36,651 nucleotides of DNA from positions 1-36,651 of the forward strand of contig CAISPO010000040.1 of assembly GCA_903887415.1 (NCBI GenBank). The letters are read 5' to 3'. Shown here piece after piece: positions 17,844 to 25,987 of this stretch. The position numbers were made by a program, and so were the translations under genes. Numbering within the stretch: the first letter of the stretch is position 1; every line of letters begins with the position of its first letter. This DNA comes from an uncultured Bacteroidota bacterium. Its GTDB lineage: Bacteria; Bacteroidota; Bacteroidia; Chitinophagales; Chitinophagaceae. The notes under the pieces were generated by a model that saw only the letters and a program-made list of their open reading frames with translations, searched no databases and was not told the origin of the DNA.

Positions 17844-18404
17844 ATGCAGATTTTCAGATTCCTCATTACTTCCATCGCCTGCTCCTTTTTATGCCTGCCA
17901 TCTTATGCACAGGTCCAGAAAACCCGGGACGATGAAAAACGCAAAATATGGGTGAAAGCAAACCTCACCACAAAGGAGGACGCAATAGAATTTATCAAAA
18001 CTGCTTACACGGATTTTACGATCATCATCCCCAAAAAGTCAGTTGAATCCGGCATCTATAAAAGAGACCTCAAATTCAATGATTGCGAACTGACCATTGA
18101 AACGGACAGCCGCCAGCAGGAGTCATCCTATAAGTCGGACAAAGAATTTGTAAAAGATATTGTGGTCATTGATTTCGACCGGGTGGTACTTGATGGTGAC
18201 AATATAAAACCCTCAAGCCCCGAAAATTCCAAAGGCCTTTTTGCCGGCCACTCCTACGCCCGTTTTCATAAAATACCTATCTACTCTATCCTTGCCGGGG
18301 CGCCTAATCGTGACAACGATAAGTTCACCGACCGCCATTACGAAGAGCACCTGCAATGGGCCTACCAGTTCCTGATAGATGAATGCACTGGAAAGCGGAA
18401 TTAG
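17844..18404 (+). CDS. Small secreted hypothetical protein
   Basis: 186 aa. Clear signal peptide (hydrophobic residues 5-20, cleavage after PSYA before QVQ). The mature protein is charged and mixed alpha/beta, with no membrane segment; no family is recognised. It lacks a lipobox Cys, so a soluble periplasmic location is most likely. It ends 130 bases before the stop of the sigma-54 activator gene, which runs the other way, and the space between is filled by heptad repeats. Confidence 0.7.
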   Translation: MQIFRFLITSIACSFLCLPSYAQVQKTRDDEKRKIWVKANLTTKEDAIEFIKTAYTDFTIIIPKKSVESGIYKRDLKFNDCELTIETDSRQQESSYKSDKEFVKDIVVIDFDRVVLDGDNIKPSSPENSKGLFAGHSYARFHKIPIYSILAGAPNRDNDKFTDRHYEEHLQWAYQFLIDECTGKRN

Positions 18405-18410
18405 TCTTTA

Positions 18411-18530
18411 CGGAATTGGGAATTAGGATTGATACCAATAATCCGTGCGCTTGACTGGTCTGGAATTTGGAATTTGTTCTTTGGAATTTTCACCTTGGAA
18501 TTTGGAATTTCCCCTTTGGAATTTCCGAAG
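18411..18530. repeat. Heptad array, word TGGAATT
   Basis: TGGAATT starts at 18461, 18468, 18482, 18496, 18503 and 18517: six of ten consecutive heptads in exact 7-base register, with other heptads (TGTTCTT, TTCACCT, TCCCCTT) between. A second short run CGGAATT GGGAATT begins at 18411. It fills the space between two convergent genes. The 17-base string at 18412-18428 recurs exactly at 32767-32783. Confidence 0.8.
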
Positions 18531-18533
18531 GCT

Positions 18534-19772
18534 TTACTCCTCAATATCATACTCCTTTATCTTGCGATAAAGCGTACGTTCAGATATACCCAGCTCTGCA
18601 GCCGCATCACGGCGGCGGCTCTTGTGTTTCTTCAGCGCCTTGGTGATAAACTCTTTCTCACGGTCGGCAAGCAGCAGAGTCTCCTCCACATCTTCATGAT
18701 GGTCATTCGATTCCAGCAAAATAGGTGCGCCCTGGTTGTAGTTGGTATTGGCAGGTTGCTCGCTATTATATACCGGCATCAGCGCACTGTTATTTGTCGA
18801 TGGGTCAACCGGTGTATAGCCCTGGTGATGGGCTACATCAAAGATCATCTGCTTAAGGTCGTTCATGTCCTTCTTCAGGTCAAAGAACAGCTTGTAGAGT
18901 ATATCCCGCTCAGTATTGAAATCGGTACCCGACCCCGATGAGCCACCACCCTGAAGTGAAGAGGGTATCACTGCAAGGCTACGTGAGGTCTCACGGTTTG
19001 GCAGAAAACGTTGCATCACCTCAGCGTTTATGGCCTTATCTATGGAGAGTACAGATATCTGCTCGGCTATGTTTTTTAGTTCGCGTACATTGCCCGGCCA
19101 GTAGTAGTTCACCAGCATTTGCTGTGCTGCAGCATCAAGCTGCACAGATTGGGTTTTATACCGCTCTGCAAAATCAGCCGCAAACTTCCGGAACAGCAGC
19201 GGCACATCCTCCTTCCGGTCGCGGAGCGATGGCACTCGTATCGGCACCGTGCTTAAGCGGTAGTAAAGGTCTTGCCTGAAATCACCCGACTGTGTGTATT
19301 CCAGCAGGTCGCGGTTGGTAGCGGCAATTACCCGCACATCTGTCTTCTGCACTTTCGATGAGCCTACGCGAATGAATTCGCCGGTCTCCAGCACACGCAG
19401 CAGGCGTGCCTGTGTACCCAGCGGCATTTCGCCGATCTCATCCAGGAATATAGTACCGCCGTTCACTGTTTCAAAATACCCCTTGCGGCTATCAACAGCG
19501 CCTGTAAATGATCCCTTTTCATGCCCGAAGAGCTCACTGTCAATAGTACCTTCTGGTATTGCCCCACAGTTCACTGCGATGAAGGGGTTATGCTTCCTGG
19601 GCGAGAGCGCATGTATGATCATGGAAAAAACCTCCTTGCCTACGCCACTCTCTCCTACTATCAGCACGGAGAGATCTGTATTGGCAACCTGTACGGCGGT
19701 ATTTAATGCATGGTTCAGCGCCGGCGAATTGCCAATAATGCCAAACCTATTCTTTATACTTTGAATATCCAT
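18534..19772 (-). CDS. Sigma-54-dependent transcriptional activator (AAA+ / Fis HTH)
   Basis: 412 aa. The AAA+ domain begins almost at the N-terminus: Walker A GESGVGKE at 40-47, the sigma-54 contact loop as GSFTGA at 87-92 (usual form GAFTGA), Walker B with Asp111-Glu112 in GGTIFLDEIGEM, and an arginine-finger/sensor region with RVIAATNRDL. A C-terminal Fis-type helix-turn-helix (about 370-410, AAAELGISERTLYRKIKEY) binds DNA. There is no receiver, GAF or PAS domain, so activity is probably set by expression or a partner protein. In related genomes this gene lies between miaB and lptE; here hepT/mntA precede it and an unrelated 10-kb block follows. Confidence 0.9.
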   Translation of the reverse strand: MDIQSIKNRFGIIGNSPALNHALNTAVQVANTDLSVLIVGESGVGKEVFSMIIHALSPRKHNPFIAVNCGAIPEGTIDSELFGHEKGSFTGAVDSRKGYFETVNGGTIFLDEIGEMPLGTQARLLRVLETGEFIRVGSSKVQKTDVRVIAATNRDLLEYTQSGDFRQDLYYRLSTVPIRVPSLRDRKEDVPLLFRKFAADFAERYKTQSVQLDAAAQQMLVNYYWPGNVRELKNIAEQISVLSIDKAINAEVMQRFLPNRETSRSLAVIPSSLQGGGSSGSGTDFNTERDILYKLFFDLKKDMNDLKQMIFDVAHHQGYTPVDPSTNNSALMPVYNSEQPANTNYNQGAPILLESNDHHEDVEETLLLADREKEFITKALKKHKSRRRDAAAELGISERTLYRKIKEYDIEE

Positions 19773-19776
19773 TTTG

Positions 19777-19812
19777 TCGTAAGTCGTAAGTTATAAATCG
19801 TGAGTCCGTGAG
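19777..19812. repeat. Heptad array, word TCGTAAG
   Basis: TCGTAAG at 19777 and 19784, TTATAAA at 19791, TCGTGAG at 19798, then TCCGTGAG. The 7-base register is kept over four units. It lies between the hepT stop and the ATG of the sigma-54 activator, so it is in that gene's leader or promoter region. Confidence 0.7.
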
Positions 19813-19830
19813 ATTCACGCAGCCTTACCT

Positions 19831-20169
19831 TTATTTTGAGTTTAAAATTGCATCTACTTCCTTCTTCAAAACAGGAAGATCATTAGTACATATTATCCAT
19901 ATAGAGGAGTCCTCCAGTATATCATAATCATGAATAATAATGTGGCGTAATGAGATTATTCTTTTTTTATGCGAAACAGCAATTTCTTTATCCATTTTAT
20001 CCGCCTGCCACAAAGCCTCTCCAATGATGGCTAATCTTCTCTCAACAGCGTCAATGACAAGAAGGTTATCTTTATAAGCCGAAAGTGTCGTAACATCTTG
20101 AAGGTGACTTTCAATCACATTGATTGATTTATAGATGTCGCTCAATAATTTGCTTACTTCACGCCTCAT
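19831..20169 (-). CDS. hepT: HepT-family toxin (DUF86, HEPN RNase)
   Basis: 112 aa, all-helical HEPN fold. It contains the HepT catalytic motif R-x4-H-x-Y as Arg75, His80 and Tyr82, and the family segment ERRLAIIGEAL at 43-53. Known role: RNase toxin of type VII systems whose Tyr is AMPylated and silenced by the partner MNT protein. The start overlaps the mntA end by 11 bases, the usual coupling. All key residues are present, so it should be functional. Confidence 0.85.
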   Translation of the reverse strand: MRREVSKLLSDIYKSINVIESHLQDVTTLSAYKDNLLVIDAVERRLAIIGEALWQADKMDKEIAVSHKKRIISLRHIIIHDYDILEDSSIWIICTNDLPVLKKEVDAILNSK

Positions 20170-20473
20170 ATATCATCTGCTTGCTTTCGTTAATACTTTC
20201 AATAAAATAAGGGTTCCACATTTTTTGTTCTGAGACAAGATCTACTTTACGTTTCAGGAGGTCTTGTAAGTAAAACATGAGGTCAAAGAAGTTGTCGGCA
20301 TAATCCATTCCTGGATTGCCCTCGTCCTCAAACCGGTAAAGAAAGTCCACATCACTCTCGGTGTTAAAACGATTTTCGTCTGTTGCACTGCCGACCAGAT
20401 AAAAAGACTTTACGCGATACTTTTTGCAAGCATCGAGTATTGCCTCCATATTATCTTTTATCAACGTTACCAT
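20159..20473 (-). CDS. mntA: MntA-like nucleotidyltransferase antitoxin
   Basis: 104 aa from the ATG at 20473. Minimal nucleotidyltransferase: Gly28-Ser29, then Asp41-x-Asp43 (SDVDF) and third acidic Asp78 (KVDLV). Known role: AMPylates the Tyr of the HepT toxin. The frame stays open to 20512, which would overlap miaB by 38 bases; I prefer the ATG one base after the miaB stop (TAG-T-ATG), giving the usual N-terminus. That tight junction means the pair is probably carried on the miaB transcript. Confidence 0.82.
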   Translation of the reverse strand: MVTLIKDNMEAILDACKKYRVKSFYLVGSATDENRFNTESDVDFLYRFEDEGNPGMDYADNFFDLMFYLQDLLKRKVDLVSEQKMWNPYFIESINESKQMIYEA

Positions 20474-20474
20474 A

Positions 20475-21887
20475 CTATACAATTTCTCCCAGCAATGTTG
20501 CCGAGGTTGCATTAGTCACCCTCACTTGTATATAATCACCTTTCTTCAGCGGTTGATCATTCTTAGCAAACACAACCATTTTGTTCTGGCTGTTTCTGCC
20601 GCTCCAGTCTTTGTCGCTCTTCTTGCTGGAGCCTTCTATCAGCACTTCAAAGGTCTTACCTATGTCACTTGTATAGCTCTCCCGCGAGTGACCGTTTTGC
20701 AGATTGATGATCTCAATGAGTCTTCTTTTCTTCACGTCTTCCGGTATGTCGTCTTCATATCGGCGGGCGGCAAGTGTGCCGGGCCGCTCACTGTAAGAGA
20801 ACATATAAGCCATGTCGAAGCGGCTAAGCTCCATCACAGAAAGCGTATCCTGGTGGTCTTCTTCGGTTTCTGTGCAAAAGCCGGAGATAACATCGGTACT
20901 GAGCCCGCAGTCTGGCATTACCTCGCGTATGCGTTTCACCTTATTCAGGTACCATTCGCGGGTGTAGGTACGGTTCATCAGGTTCAGGATACGTGTATTG
21001 CCGCTCTGTACCGGCAGATGAATGTATTTGCAGATGTTATGGTACTTAGCCATTGTATGCAATACATCGTCTGTAATATCCTTAGGATGGGATGTGCTGA
21101 AACGAATGCGCAGCAGAGGGTCGATCAACGCAACACGCTCTAAAAGATTTGCAAAATTCACTTCCTCACCGTCAACAGGGCTATGATAATAACTATCTAC
21201 ATTCTGCCCAAGAAGTGTCACTTCCCTAAAACCGCGATTGAAAAGATCACGGCACTCATTCACAATACTTTCTGCATCCCTGCTACGCTCACGGCCGCGG
21301 GTAAAGGGCACTACACAGAAGGTACACATATTGTTGCAGCCACGCATGATGCTTACGAAGGCGGTAACCCCATTACTGTCCAGCCGCACCGGAGATATAT
21401 CGGCATAAGTTTCGTCCCGGCTCAGTAGCACGTTCACGCTTTTCTGGCCGCCCTCGGCTTCGGTTATCAGGCCGGGCAGGCTGCGGTATGCATCAGGGCC
21501 CACCACTATATCCACCAATTTTTCTTCTTCCAGGAATTTGGCTTTCAGGCGTTCCGCCATACAACCGAGCACACCTATCAGCATACCGGGGTTGTTCTCT
21601 TTCACCTTCCGGAAAGCATGCAGGCGGTTGCGCACTGTTTGTTCCGCCTTTTCACGAATGGAGCAGGTATTCAGCAGCACCAGGTCAGCCTCCTCAAAAT
21701 TGCGTGTAGCCCCAAAGCCCTCATCATGCAGTATGGATGCCACTATCTCGCTGTCGCTGAAATTCATCTGGCAGCCGTAGCTTTCTATATAGAATTTTTT
21801 CTTAAACTCATTCGGGTCCCCTGCGAACGGAGCATATGCTTCCCCCTGACGCAACTCCTCCACCACTTTTTGCAGTACCTCTGCCAT
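20475..21887 (-). CDS. miaB: tRNA-2-methylthio-N6-dimethylallyladenosine synthase MiaB
   Basis: 470 aa. Radical-SAM methylthiotransferase that adds the 2-methylthio group to i6A37 of tRNAs. The N-terminal UPF0004 domain has the three cluster cysteines in [17 protein letters not shown] and VLGCMAER. The radical-SAM Cys-x3-Cys-x2-Cys is in [16 protein letters not shown]-terminal TRAM domain (about 400-470) completes the normal length. A -7 box lies 24 bases upstream. In relatives it heads the miaB - sigma-54 activator - lptE - TPR - secG series. Confidence 0.95.
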   Translation of the reverse strand: MAEVLQKVVEELRQGEAYAPFAGDPNEFKKKFYIESYGCQMNFSDSEIVASILHDEGFGATRNFEEADLVLLNTCSIREKAEQTVRNRLHAFRKVKENNPGMLIGVLGCMAERLKAKFLEEEKLVDIVVGPDAYRSLPGLITEAEGGQKSVNVLLSRDETYADISPVRLDSNGVTAFVSIMRGCNNMCTFCVVPFTRGRERSRDAESIVNECRDLFNRGFREVTLLGQNVDSYYHSPVDGEEVNFANLLERVALIDPLLRIRFSTSHPKDITDDVLHTMAKYHNICKYIHLPVQSGNTRILNLMNRTYTREWYLNKVKRIREVMPDCGLSTDVISGFCTETEEDHQDTLSVMELSRFDMAYMFSYSERPGTLAARRYEDDIPEDVKKRRLIEIINLQNGHSRESYTSDIGKTFEVLIEGSSKKSDKDWSGRNSQNKMVVFAKNDQPLKKGDYIQVRVTNATSATLLGEIV

Positions 21888-21910
21888 AATTTCCGATTTT
21901 CAATTTTGCG

Positions 21911-21918
21911 CAAAGTTA
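21911..21918 (-). promoter_or_regulatory. Candidate -7 promoter box of miaB
   Basis: On the minus strand TAACTTTG matches TAnnTTTG, 23 bases before the miaB ATG. A TTG lies about 23 bases further upstream, slightly too far for the usual -33 spacing. Confidence 0.45.
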
Positions 21919-21966
21919 CGGATAATTGATATGTCAGCATTCAATGGGATTTCCCGGGATTAAGCG

Positions 21967-21974
21967 TAAATTTG
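21967..21974 (+). promoter_or_regulatory. Candidate -7 promoter box of the glycosyltransferase / asnB unit
   Basis: TAAATTTG matches TAnnTTTG and lies 15 bases before an ATG at 21990 and 25 before the ATG at 22000. It forms a divergent pair with the miaB box in the 112-base space. Confidence 0.4.
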
Positions 21975-21999
21975 AGTCCTCCAAACGCGATGGTATTAA

Positions 22000-23103
22000 A
22001 TGTTTTTTTGTTTTGTCTTTGGCCTTGAGCCATGGCTTTTGCCCCCGGCTGCTGAAATGGTTGAAGCGCTGAAAGCAAAAGGCCACAGGGTAAGCGTAAT
22101 TTACGCCCAGTACCGCGGAGAGCAACCTGACGCTAAAGACTATAGTACCGCTCATACTTATGCTATAGTACCCAGGCAGAGCGGATACAAAAGGCTGCTA
22201 ACCCATGCTTACATGGCACACTCCGTAAAACAGCTTATCAAAGAAAACAGGCCAGATGTCCTGATAGCTTGTGATATCCTTTCGCTACAGGCCATATCGG
22301 GAATTGATGGTATAAAAAAGGGATATTGGGGATTTGAGATCGCGAATGCACCAACTAAAATGCGGCTATCGTTCGATTACTATCGGGCGCTTCGTTTCCC
22401 GGCATGGGTGAGGGGTTTGGATTTTTTCCTGGCGCCTTCGCAAAGCCGGGTTGAAAAAATAAGTAAGCGGAGCGGCAGGAAGGGGCCCGCCGGCGTGATC
22501 TACAATTGCAGGCGATATGAGGGGCATGGGGTAAACCATGTGCCGAACCGGGAGCCCAGGCTCGTTTACACCGGGCGTGTATCAGAAGCGCAATATATAG
22601 AAGAGATAATAGACGCGATGGAATTGCTGCCTGCGGAGGTGACACTTCATATTGCAGGGCCTTCCGGCGAAGCGTACTTTAAAAAGCTGAAAGATAAAAT
22701 TGGCTCAAACCCGATTTTGGCAGGGCGCATATTTTTGCCCGGCAGACTAAGCCGTGAAGATGTTTACGCACTGATAGAAACCGCAGACATAGGCTTTGTG
22801 TTTTATAACACAACAATGAGCGATGAAGCGGAAGACCCCGCACCGAACAAACTAAGTGATTACATTGCAGGGAATGTATGGACGGTGGGCGGGGCGCAGG
22901 CATACATAAAATATTGGCTGGAGGAAAGAAATGCCGGTATTTGTATCATGCAGATCAATAAAGAGCAAATAGCCGGTGCTATAAAACAAATACTTTCTGA
23001 AGACCGGTTCAAAAATAAAGGCATACTAAATGAGCTTTACAAAAATGAACTGAATATGGATGTGCAGGCTGATAAGTTGCTGCAACTCATCAACAATATA
23101 TGA
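22000..23103 (+). CDS. GT4-like glycosyltransferase
   Basis: 367 aa, GT-B fold. N-terminal domain with PPAAEMVEALKAKGHRV (residues about 16-32); the C-terminal domain has the strand PRLVYTGRVSEAQ, then LHIAGPSGEAYF and a late nucleotide-binding region (DIGFVFYN, PNKLSDYIAG). Probably transfers a sugar to a surface polysaccharide or lipid; donor and acceptor unknown. The first strand looks clipped: an ATG at 21990 encodes MVLNVF but is in another frame, and removing one T from the seven-T run at 22003-22009 would join it to this frame as a normal N-terminus. Either the ATG at 22000 is used or a one-base slip (biological or sequencing) is present. asnB follows after 29 bases. Confidence 0.75.
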   Translation: MFFCFVFGLEPWLLPPAAEMVEALKAKGHRVSVIYAQYRGEQPDAKDYSTAHTYAIVPRQSGYKRLLTHAYMAHSVKQLIKENRPDVLIACDILSLQAISGIDGIKKGYWGFEIANAPTKMRLSFDYYRALRFPAWVRGLDFFLAPSQSRVEKISKRSGRKGPAGVIYNCRRYEGHGVNHVPNREPRLVYTGRVSEAQYIEEIIDAMELLPAEVTLHIAGPSGEAYFKKLKDKIGSNPILAGRIFLPGRLSREDVYALIETADIGFVFYNTTMSDEAEDPAPNKLSDYIAGNVWTVGGAQAYIKYWLEERNAGICIMQINKEQIAGAIKQILSEDRFKNKGILNELYKNELNMDVQADKLLQLINNI

Positions 23104-23132
23104 TTTGGGCTTTTTAATTTTGAATTTGAAAA

Positions 23133-24986
23133 ATGTGCGGCATAGCTGGTTATATAGGCAACAGTAAGGAAGCAGGTTTGCAGTTCGCAAACAGGGCGAG
23201 CAGGCTGTTGCAGCACCGCGGGCCCGATGACAGCGGTATATATAATGATGAGCAAATAACATTGCTTCACCGCCGGTTATCAATACTTGAATTGTCTGCG
23301 CTTGGGCACCAGCCTATGGATTCTTCCTGCGGCAGGTATAGCCTGGTCTTCAACGGAGAGATATACAATCATCTTGCCCTGCGCAAACAATTCCTGCCGG
23401 GTTATCCTTTCAAAGGCCATTCTGATACAGAGACCATCATTGAGCTGTTCCGGCTGCAACAGGAAGGAATGCTAAAAGAAATGGTGGGCATGTGGGCATT
23501 GCTGATATGGGACAGGCAGGAGAAAAGGCTGTTTGTAAGTAGAGATCGCTACGGGCAGAAACCCATTTATGTGCGCAAAACGAACGGCACCTGGCTGCTG
23601 GCCAGCGAACTGAAACCACTAATAGCTGAAAATGAACAACCAGCGTACGATTCTACGGAGCTGGCAGAATACCTGGCGTTGGGCAATTACGGGCATTTGG
23701 GCATACATACTTTCTTCAAAGACATACTGCATTTCCCTCAGGGCAGTTATGCATGGATGAAGCCCGGTGATGAAAAACTGGATTGTAAAACGTACTGGAA
23801 GCTGCCGGACATAAAAGCTAAAGACAAAATACCTTTTGATAAAAAAGCGGAAAAAGAGCTACATGACAGGATAGTGGAAGGAGTACTGTCGCAAACACTG
23901 GCAGACGTGCCTATTGGCATCACCTTATCGGGCGGCATAGATTCGTCGATCATAGCCGGTATCCTCTCTACATACTATGACAAGGAGATACACATCTTCA
24001 CTGCGCAGTCGCCCAATACAAAGTATGACGAGACAAAGTATGTGGATGCAGTCATCAACAAATTTGGCAAGAACAACTTTATTGTACACAATAAGAACCT
24101 TCACGAGCTTTCAATAAAAAGTGATCTCGCTAAGTACATAAACATACAGGAAGAACCTTTCGGTGACCCGTCCATCATGGGACACGGCTTCCTGATGAAT
24201 ATGGCTGCGGAAGCCAATATAAAAGTGATACTCAATGGCCAGGGCGCGGATGAACTATTTTTCGGGTATAACAATATGGCGCAGGCTATATTATTACAGC
24301 AGTTCAAGTCGATGCAGTTCGGGAAATTCTATGAGAACCTCGTCGCAATGAAGCTGGGTAAGAACTATATGCTGCGAACGCTGCTGAAGTCGTTTGCGCC
24401 TGGAACAGAAACGAAACTAAGGGCAAGATCTCGCATACAACGCAGAGGCATAATATCGCCTGGCCTGTTGACGAACGTTGACGACAGTCTTATTGAACAA
24501 TACAAGTACGACAGCATTTATGATGTATGGCGTGAATCAATTTATGGCGTTCACTTGCCGCACCTTGTTCACTACGACGACCGCAACGGCATGGCATGCA
24601 GCATAGAGGGCCGTATGCCCTTCCTTGACCATCGTATTGCCGAATATGTGGCAACGATACGTCCGGAAGATTTCCTGAAGCATGGCATGAGAAAATACAT
24701 ACTCCGCGAGTCATGCAAACAATACCTGCCCGACCTTGTATATAACCGCACAGATAAGATCGGCTTCTACACCCCGCTCGTAGATGCGCTTACCAGAGAC
24801 CAGGATTGGGTGAAAGCACAGATCGCAGATCGCCACTTACTCAGAGACGAATACCAGCAATTATTATTTAGTAAACTGGCCGGCAAAACATTGACGGTGC
24901 CCGAGGCCACCCAATTGTGGCGGAGCCTGTCGGCAAATGTGTGGATGAGTGAGTTTAATGTTAGCTCCAATCAACCATTACGCTAA
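23133..24986 (+). CDS. asnB: Asparagine synthase (glutamine-hydrolysing) type amidotransferase
   Basis: 617 aa, normal AsnB length. Class II glutaminase domain with Cys2 as nucleophile after Met removal (MCGIAGYIG) and the conserved RGPDDSG and NGEIYNH segments. The synthetase domain has the PP-loop SGGIDSS near residue 265. Known chemistry: ATP-dependent transfer of glutamine ammonia to aspartate or, in cell-surface clusters, to a sugar acid or other carboxylate. It lies directly behind a glycosyltransferase, so a polysaccharide-modifying role is as likely as asparagine supply. No damage seen. Confidence 0.9.
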   Translation: MCGIAGYIGNSKEAGLQFANRASRLLQHRGPDDSGIYNDEQITLLHRRLSILELSALGHQPMDSSCGRYSLVFNGEIYNHLALRKQFLPGYPFKGHSDTETIIELFRLQQEGMLKEMVGMWALLIWDRQEKRLFVSRDRYGQKPIYVRKTNGTWLLASELKPLIAENEQPAYDSTELAEYLALGNYGHLGIHTFFKDILHFPQGSYAWMKPGDEKLDCKTYWKLPDIKAKDKIPFDKKAEKELHDRIVEGVLSQTLADVPIGITLSGGIDSSIIAGILSTYYDKEIHIFTAQSPNTKYDETKYVDAVINKFGKNNFIVHNKNLHELSIKSDLAKYINIQEEPFGDPSIMGHGFLMNMAAEANIKVILNGQGADELFFGYNNMAQAILLQQFKSMQFGKFYENLVAMKLGKNYMLRTLLKSFAPGTETKLRARSRIQRRGIISPGLLTNVDDSLIEQYKYDSIYDVWRESIYGVHLPHLVHYDDRNGMACSIEGRMPFLDHRIAEYVATIRPEDFLKHGMRKYILRESCKQYLPDLVYNRTDKIGFYTPLVDALTRDQDWVKAQIADRHLLRDEYQQLLFSKLAGKTLTVPEATQLWRSLSANVWMSEFNVSSNQPLR

Positions 24987-25044
24987 GGAAAAAGCAAAAA
25001 AAAGTTTCAAAAATTATTGAAAAACGCATGTAAAAAATATAAGT

Positions 25045-25725
25045 ATGATAGGCTCCAAAATAAGTTGGAAATACTTGTTCATTTTTGTGTTCGTCAATGC
25101 CATATCTAGGATTGCTCTTGCACAGTCAAAAACCGGCGCTACTGTAGTCATAGGCCGCCAGGAATGGATGACGGAGAACCTTGACGTAGATCATTATCTT
25201 GATGGCTCTCCTATACAGGAAGCAAAGACAGCTGCTGAATGGAAAGCCTGTAACCAAAACAGGATAGGATGTTATTGCAACTACGATAACGAAGCCTGTT
25301 ACGGCAGCATGTACGGAAAACTCTACAACTGGTACGCAGTCAGGAAAGGGATTGCACCGCATTGCTGGAGAATAGCCTCACGGGCAGATTTCGACAAGCT
25401 GATCACTAACATTGGAACAGAACAAGCAGGAAAAAAATTAAAGGCAAAACATAGTTGGAGTAACGACTGGAATGGAAATAATCTAAGCGGATTTGCTGGG
25501 TTAGCCTCCGGATGCAGAAACCCCACAGGCACTTTCAGCTACGTCGGCAAAGAAAGTTTCTGGTGGACATGCGACGCTCGCAAGACGGCAGATGACAGAG
25601 GAACAGGGCTGTCGTTTTTCGTTAATAGCGATGATAAGTTCGATTTTCAGATCACGGAAGACTACGGCTATTCGGTTCGTTGTGTCCGGGATAAAGGAGA
25701 ACCCGCTCCGGAGCCTTGCCCTTAG
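25045..25725 (+). CDS. Secreted FISUMP-domain protein
   Basis: 226 aa. Signal peptide (hydrophobic 10-25, cleavage near ALAQ), then one Fibrobacter succinogenes major paralogous (FISUMP) domain: WMTENLDV, then YGKLYNWYAV, then WRIASRADFDKL, GFAGLASGCR, and the terminal GYSVRCVRD. The domain has an unusually Cys-rich front part (four Cys between about 70 and 92). FISUMP proteins are surface or secreted; their function is unknown. The Pro-rich end (EPAPEPCP) is short and there is no T9SS sorting domain, so it may be periplasmic. Start chosen for the signal peptide. Confidence 0.8.
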   Translation: MIGSKISWKYLFIFVFVNAISRIALAQSKTGATVVIGRQEWMTENLDVDHYLDGSPIQEAKTAAEWKACNQNRIGCYCNYDNEACYGSMYGKLYNWYAVRKGIAPHCWRIASRADFDKLITNIGTEQAGKKLKAKHSWSNDWNGNNLSGFAGLASGCRNPTGTFSYVGKESFWWTCDARKTADDRGTGLSFFVNSDDKFDFQITEDYGYSVRCVRDKGEPAPEPCP

Positions 25726-25780
25726 CCATCGATGGTAAAAGGTTAAAGCCGTATCAAACCTATATAATCAGCAGGCTGAC

Positions 25781-25801
25781 TTACGAATTATGACTCACGA
25801 C
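25781..25801. repeat. Heptad array, words TTACGAA / TCACGAC
   Basis: Three heptads in register (TTACGAA, TTATGAC, TCACGAC), reverse-complement relatives of the TCGTAAG/TCGTGAG words at 19777. It abuts the left edge of the lptB fragment. Confidence 0.55.
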
Positions 25802-25803
25802 TT

Positions 25804-25886
25804 CTATTCGTTATTTTTGCCCCAAAGGCTACAGTTGAAAACACAGACACAAGGGCTTATAAAACAATACGGTAAACGGACTGTTG
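25804..25886 (+). pseudogene. Fragment of a second lptB (promoter plus first ~17 codons)
   Basis: By hand alignment these 83 bases match 31939-32021 at 76 positions, covering the -7 box, the TTG start at 25835 and the codons for [16 protein letters not shown]. Most differences within the codons are silent (AAA/AAG, TAC/TAT, ACA/ACG, CGG/CGC), so this copy evolved as a working lptB before being cut. After 25886 similarity stops; the frame runs on to a stop at 26029 through unrelated sequence, with no Walker A or ATPase core. It lies about 100 bases from the crtYcd stop. Confidence 0.8.
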
Positions 25887-25959
25887 ATGAGCGCGACATC
25901 CCCATTGGATTTATCTGTGAAACTAAGTCCTTTCATTCAATTGGAAATTTCAAAAAAAT

Positions 25960-25980
25960 ACTGCCAACTGCAATCTCCCT
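25960..25980. repeat. Short ACTGCCA heptads next to crtYcd, matching the sequence before lptB
   Basis: ACTGCCA ACTGCAA TCTCCCT in 7-base register, seven bases from the crtYcd stop. The first 11 bases are identical to those at 31900-31910 on the other side of the carotenoid block, with further similarity after a one-base gap. Confidence 0.55.
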
Positions 25981-25987
25981 TAAAACA

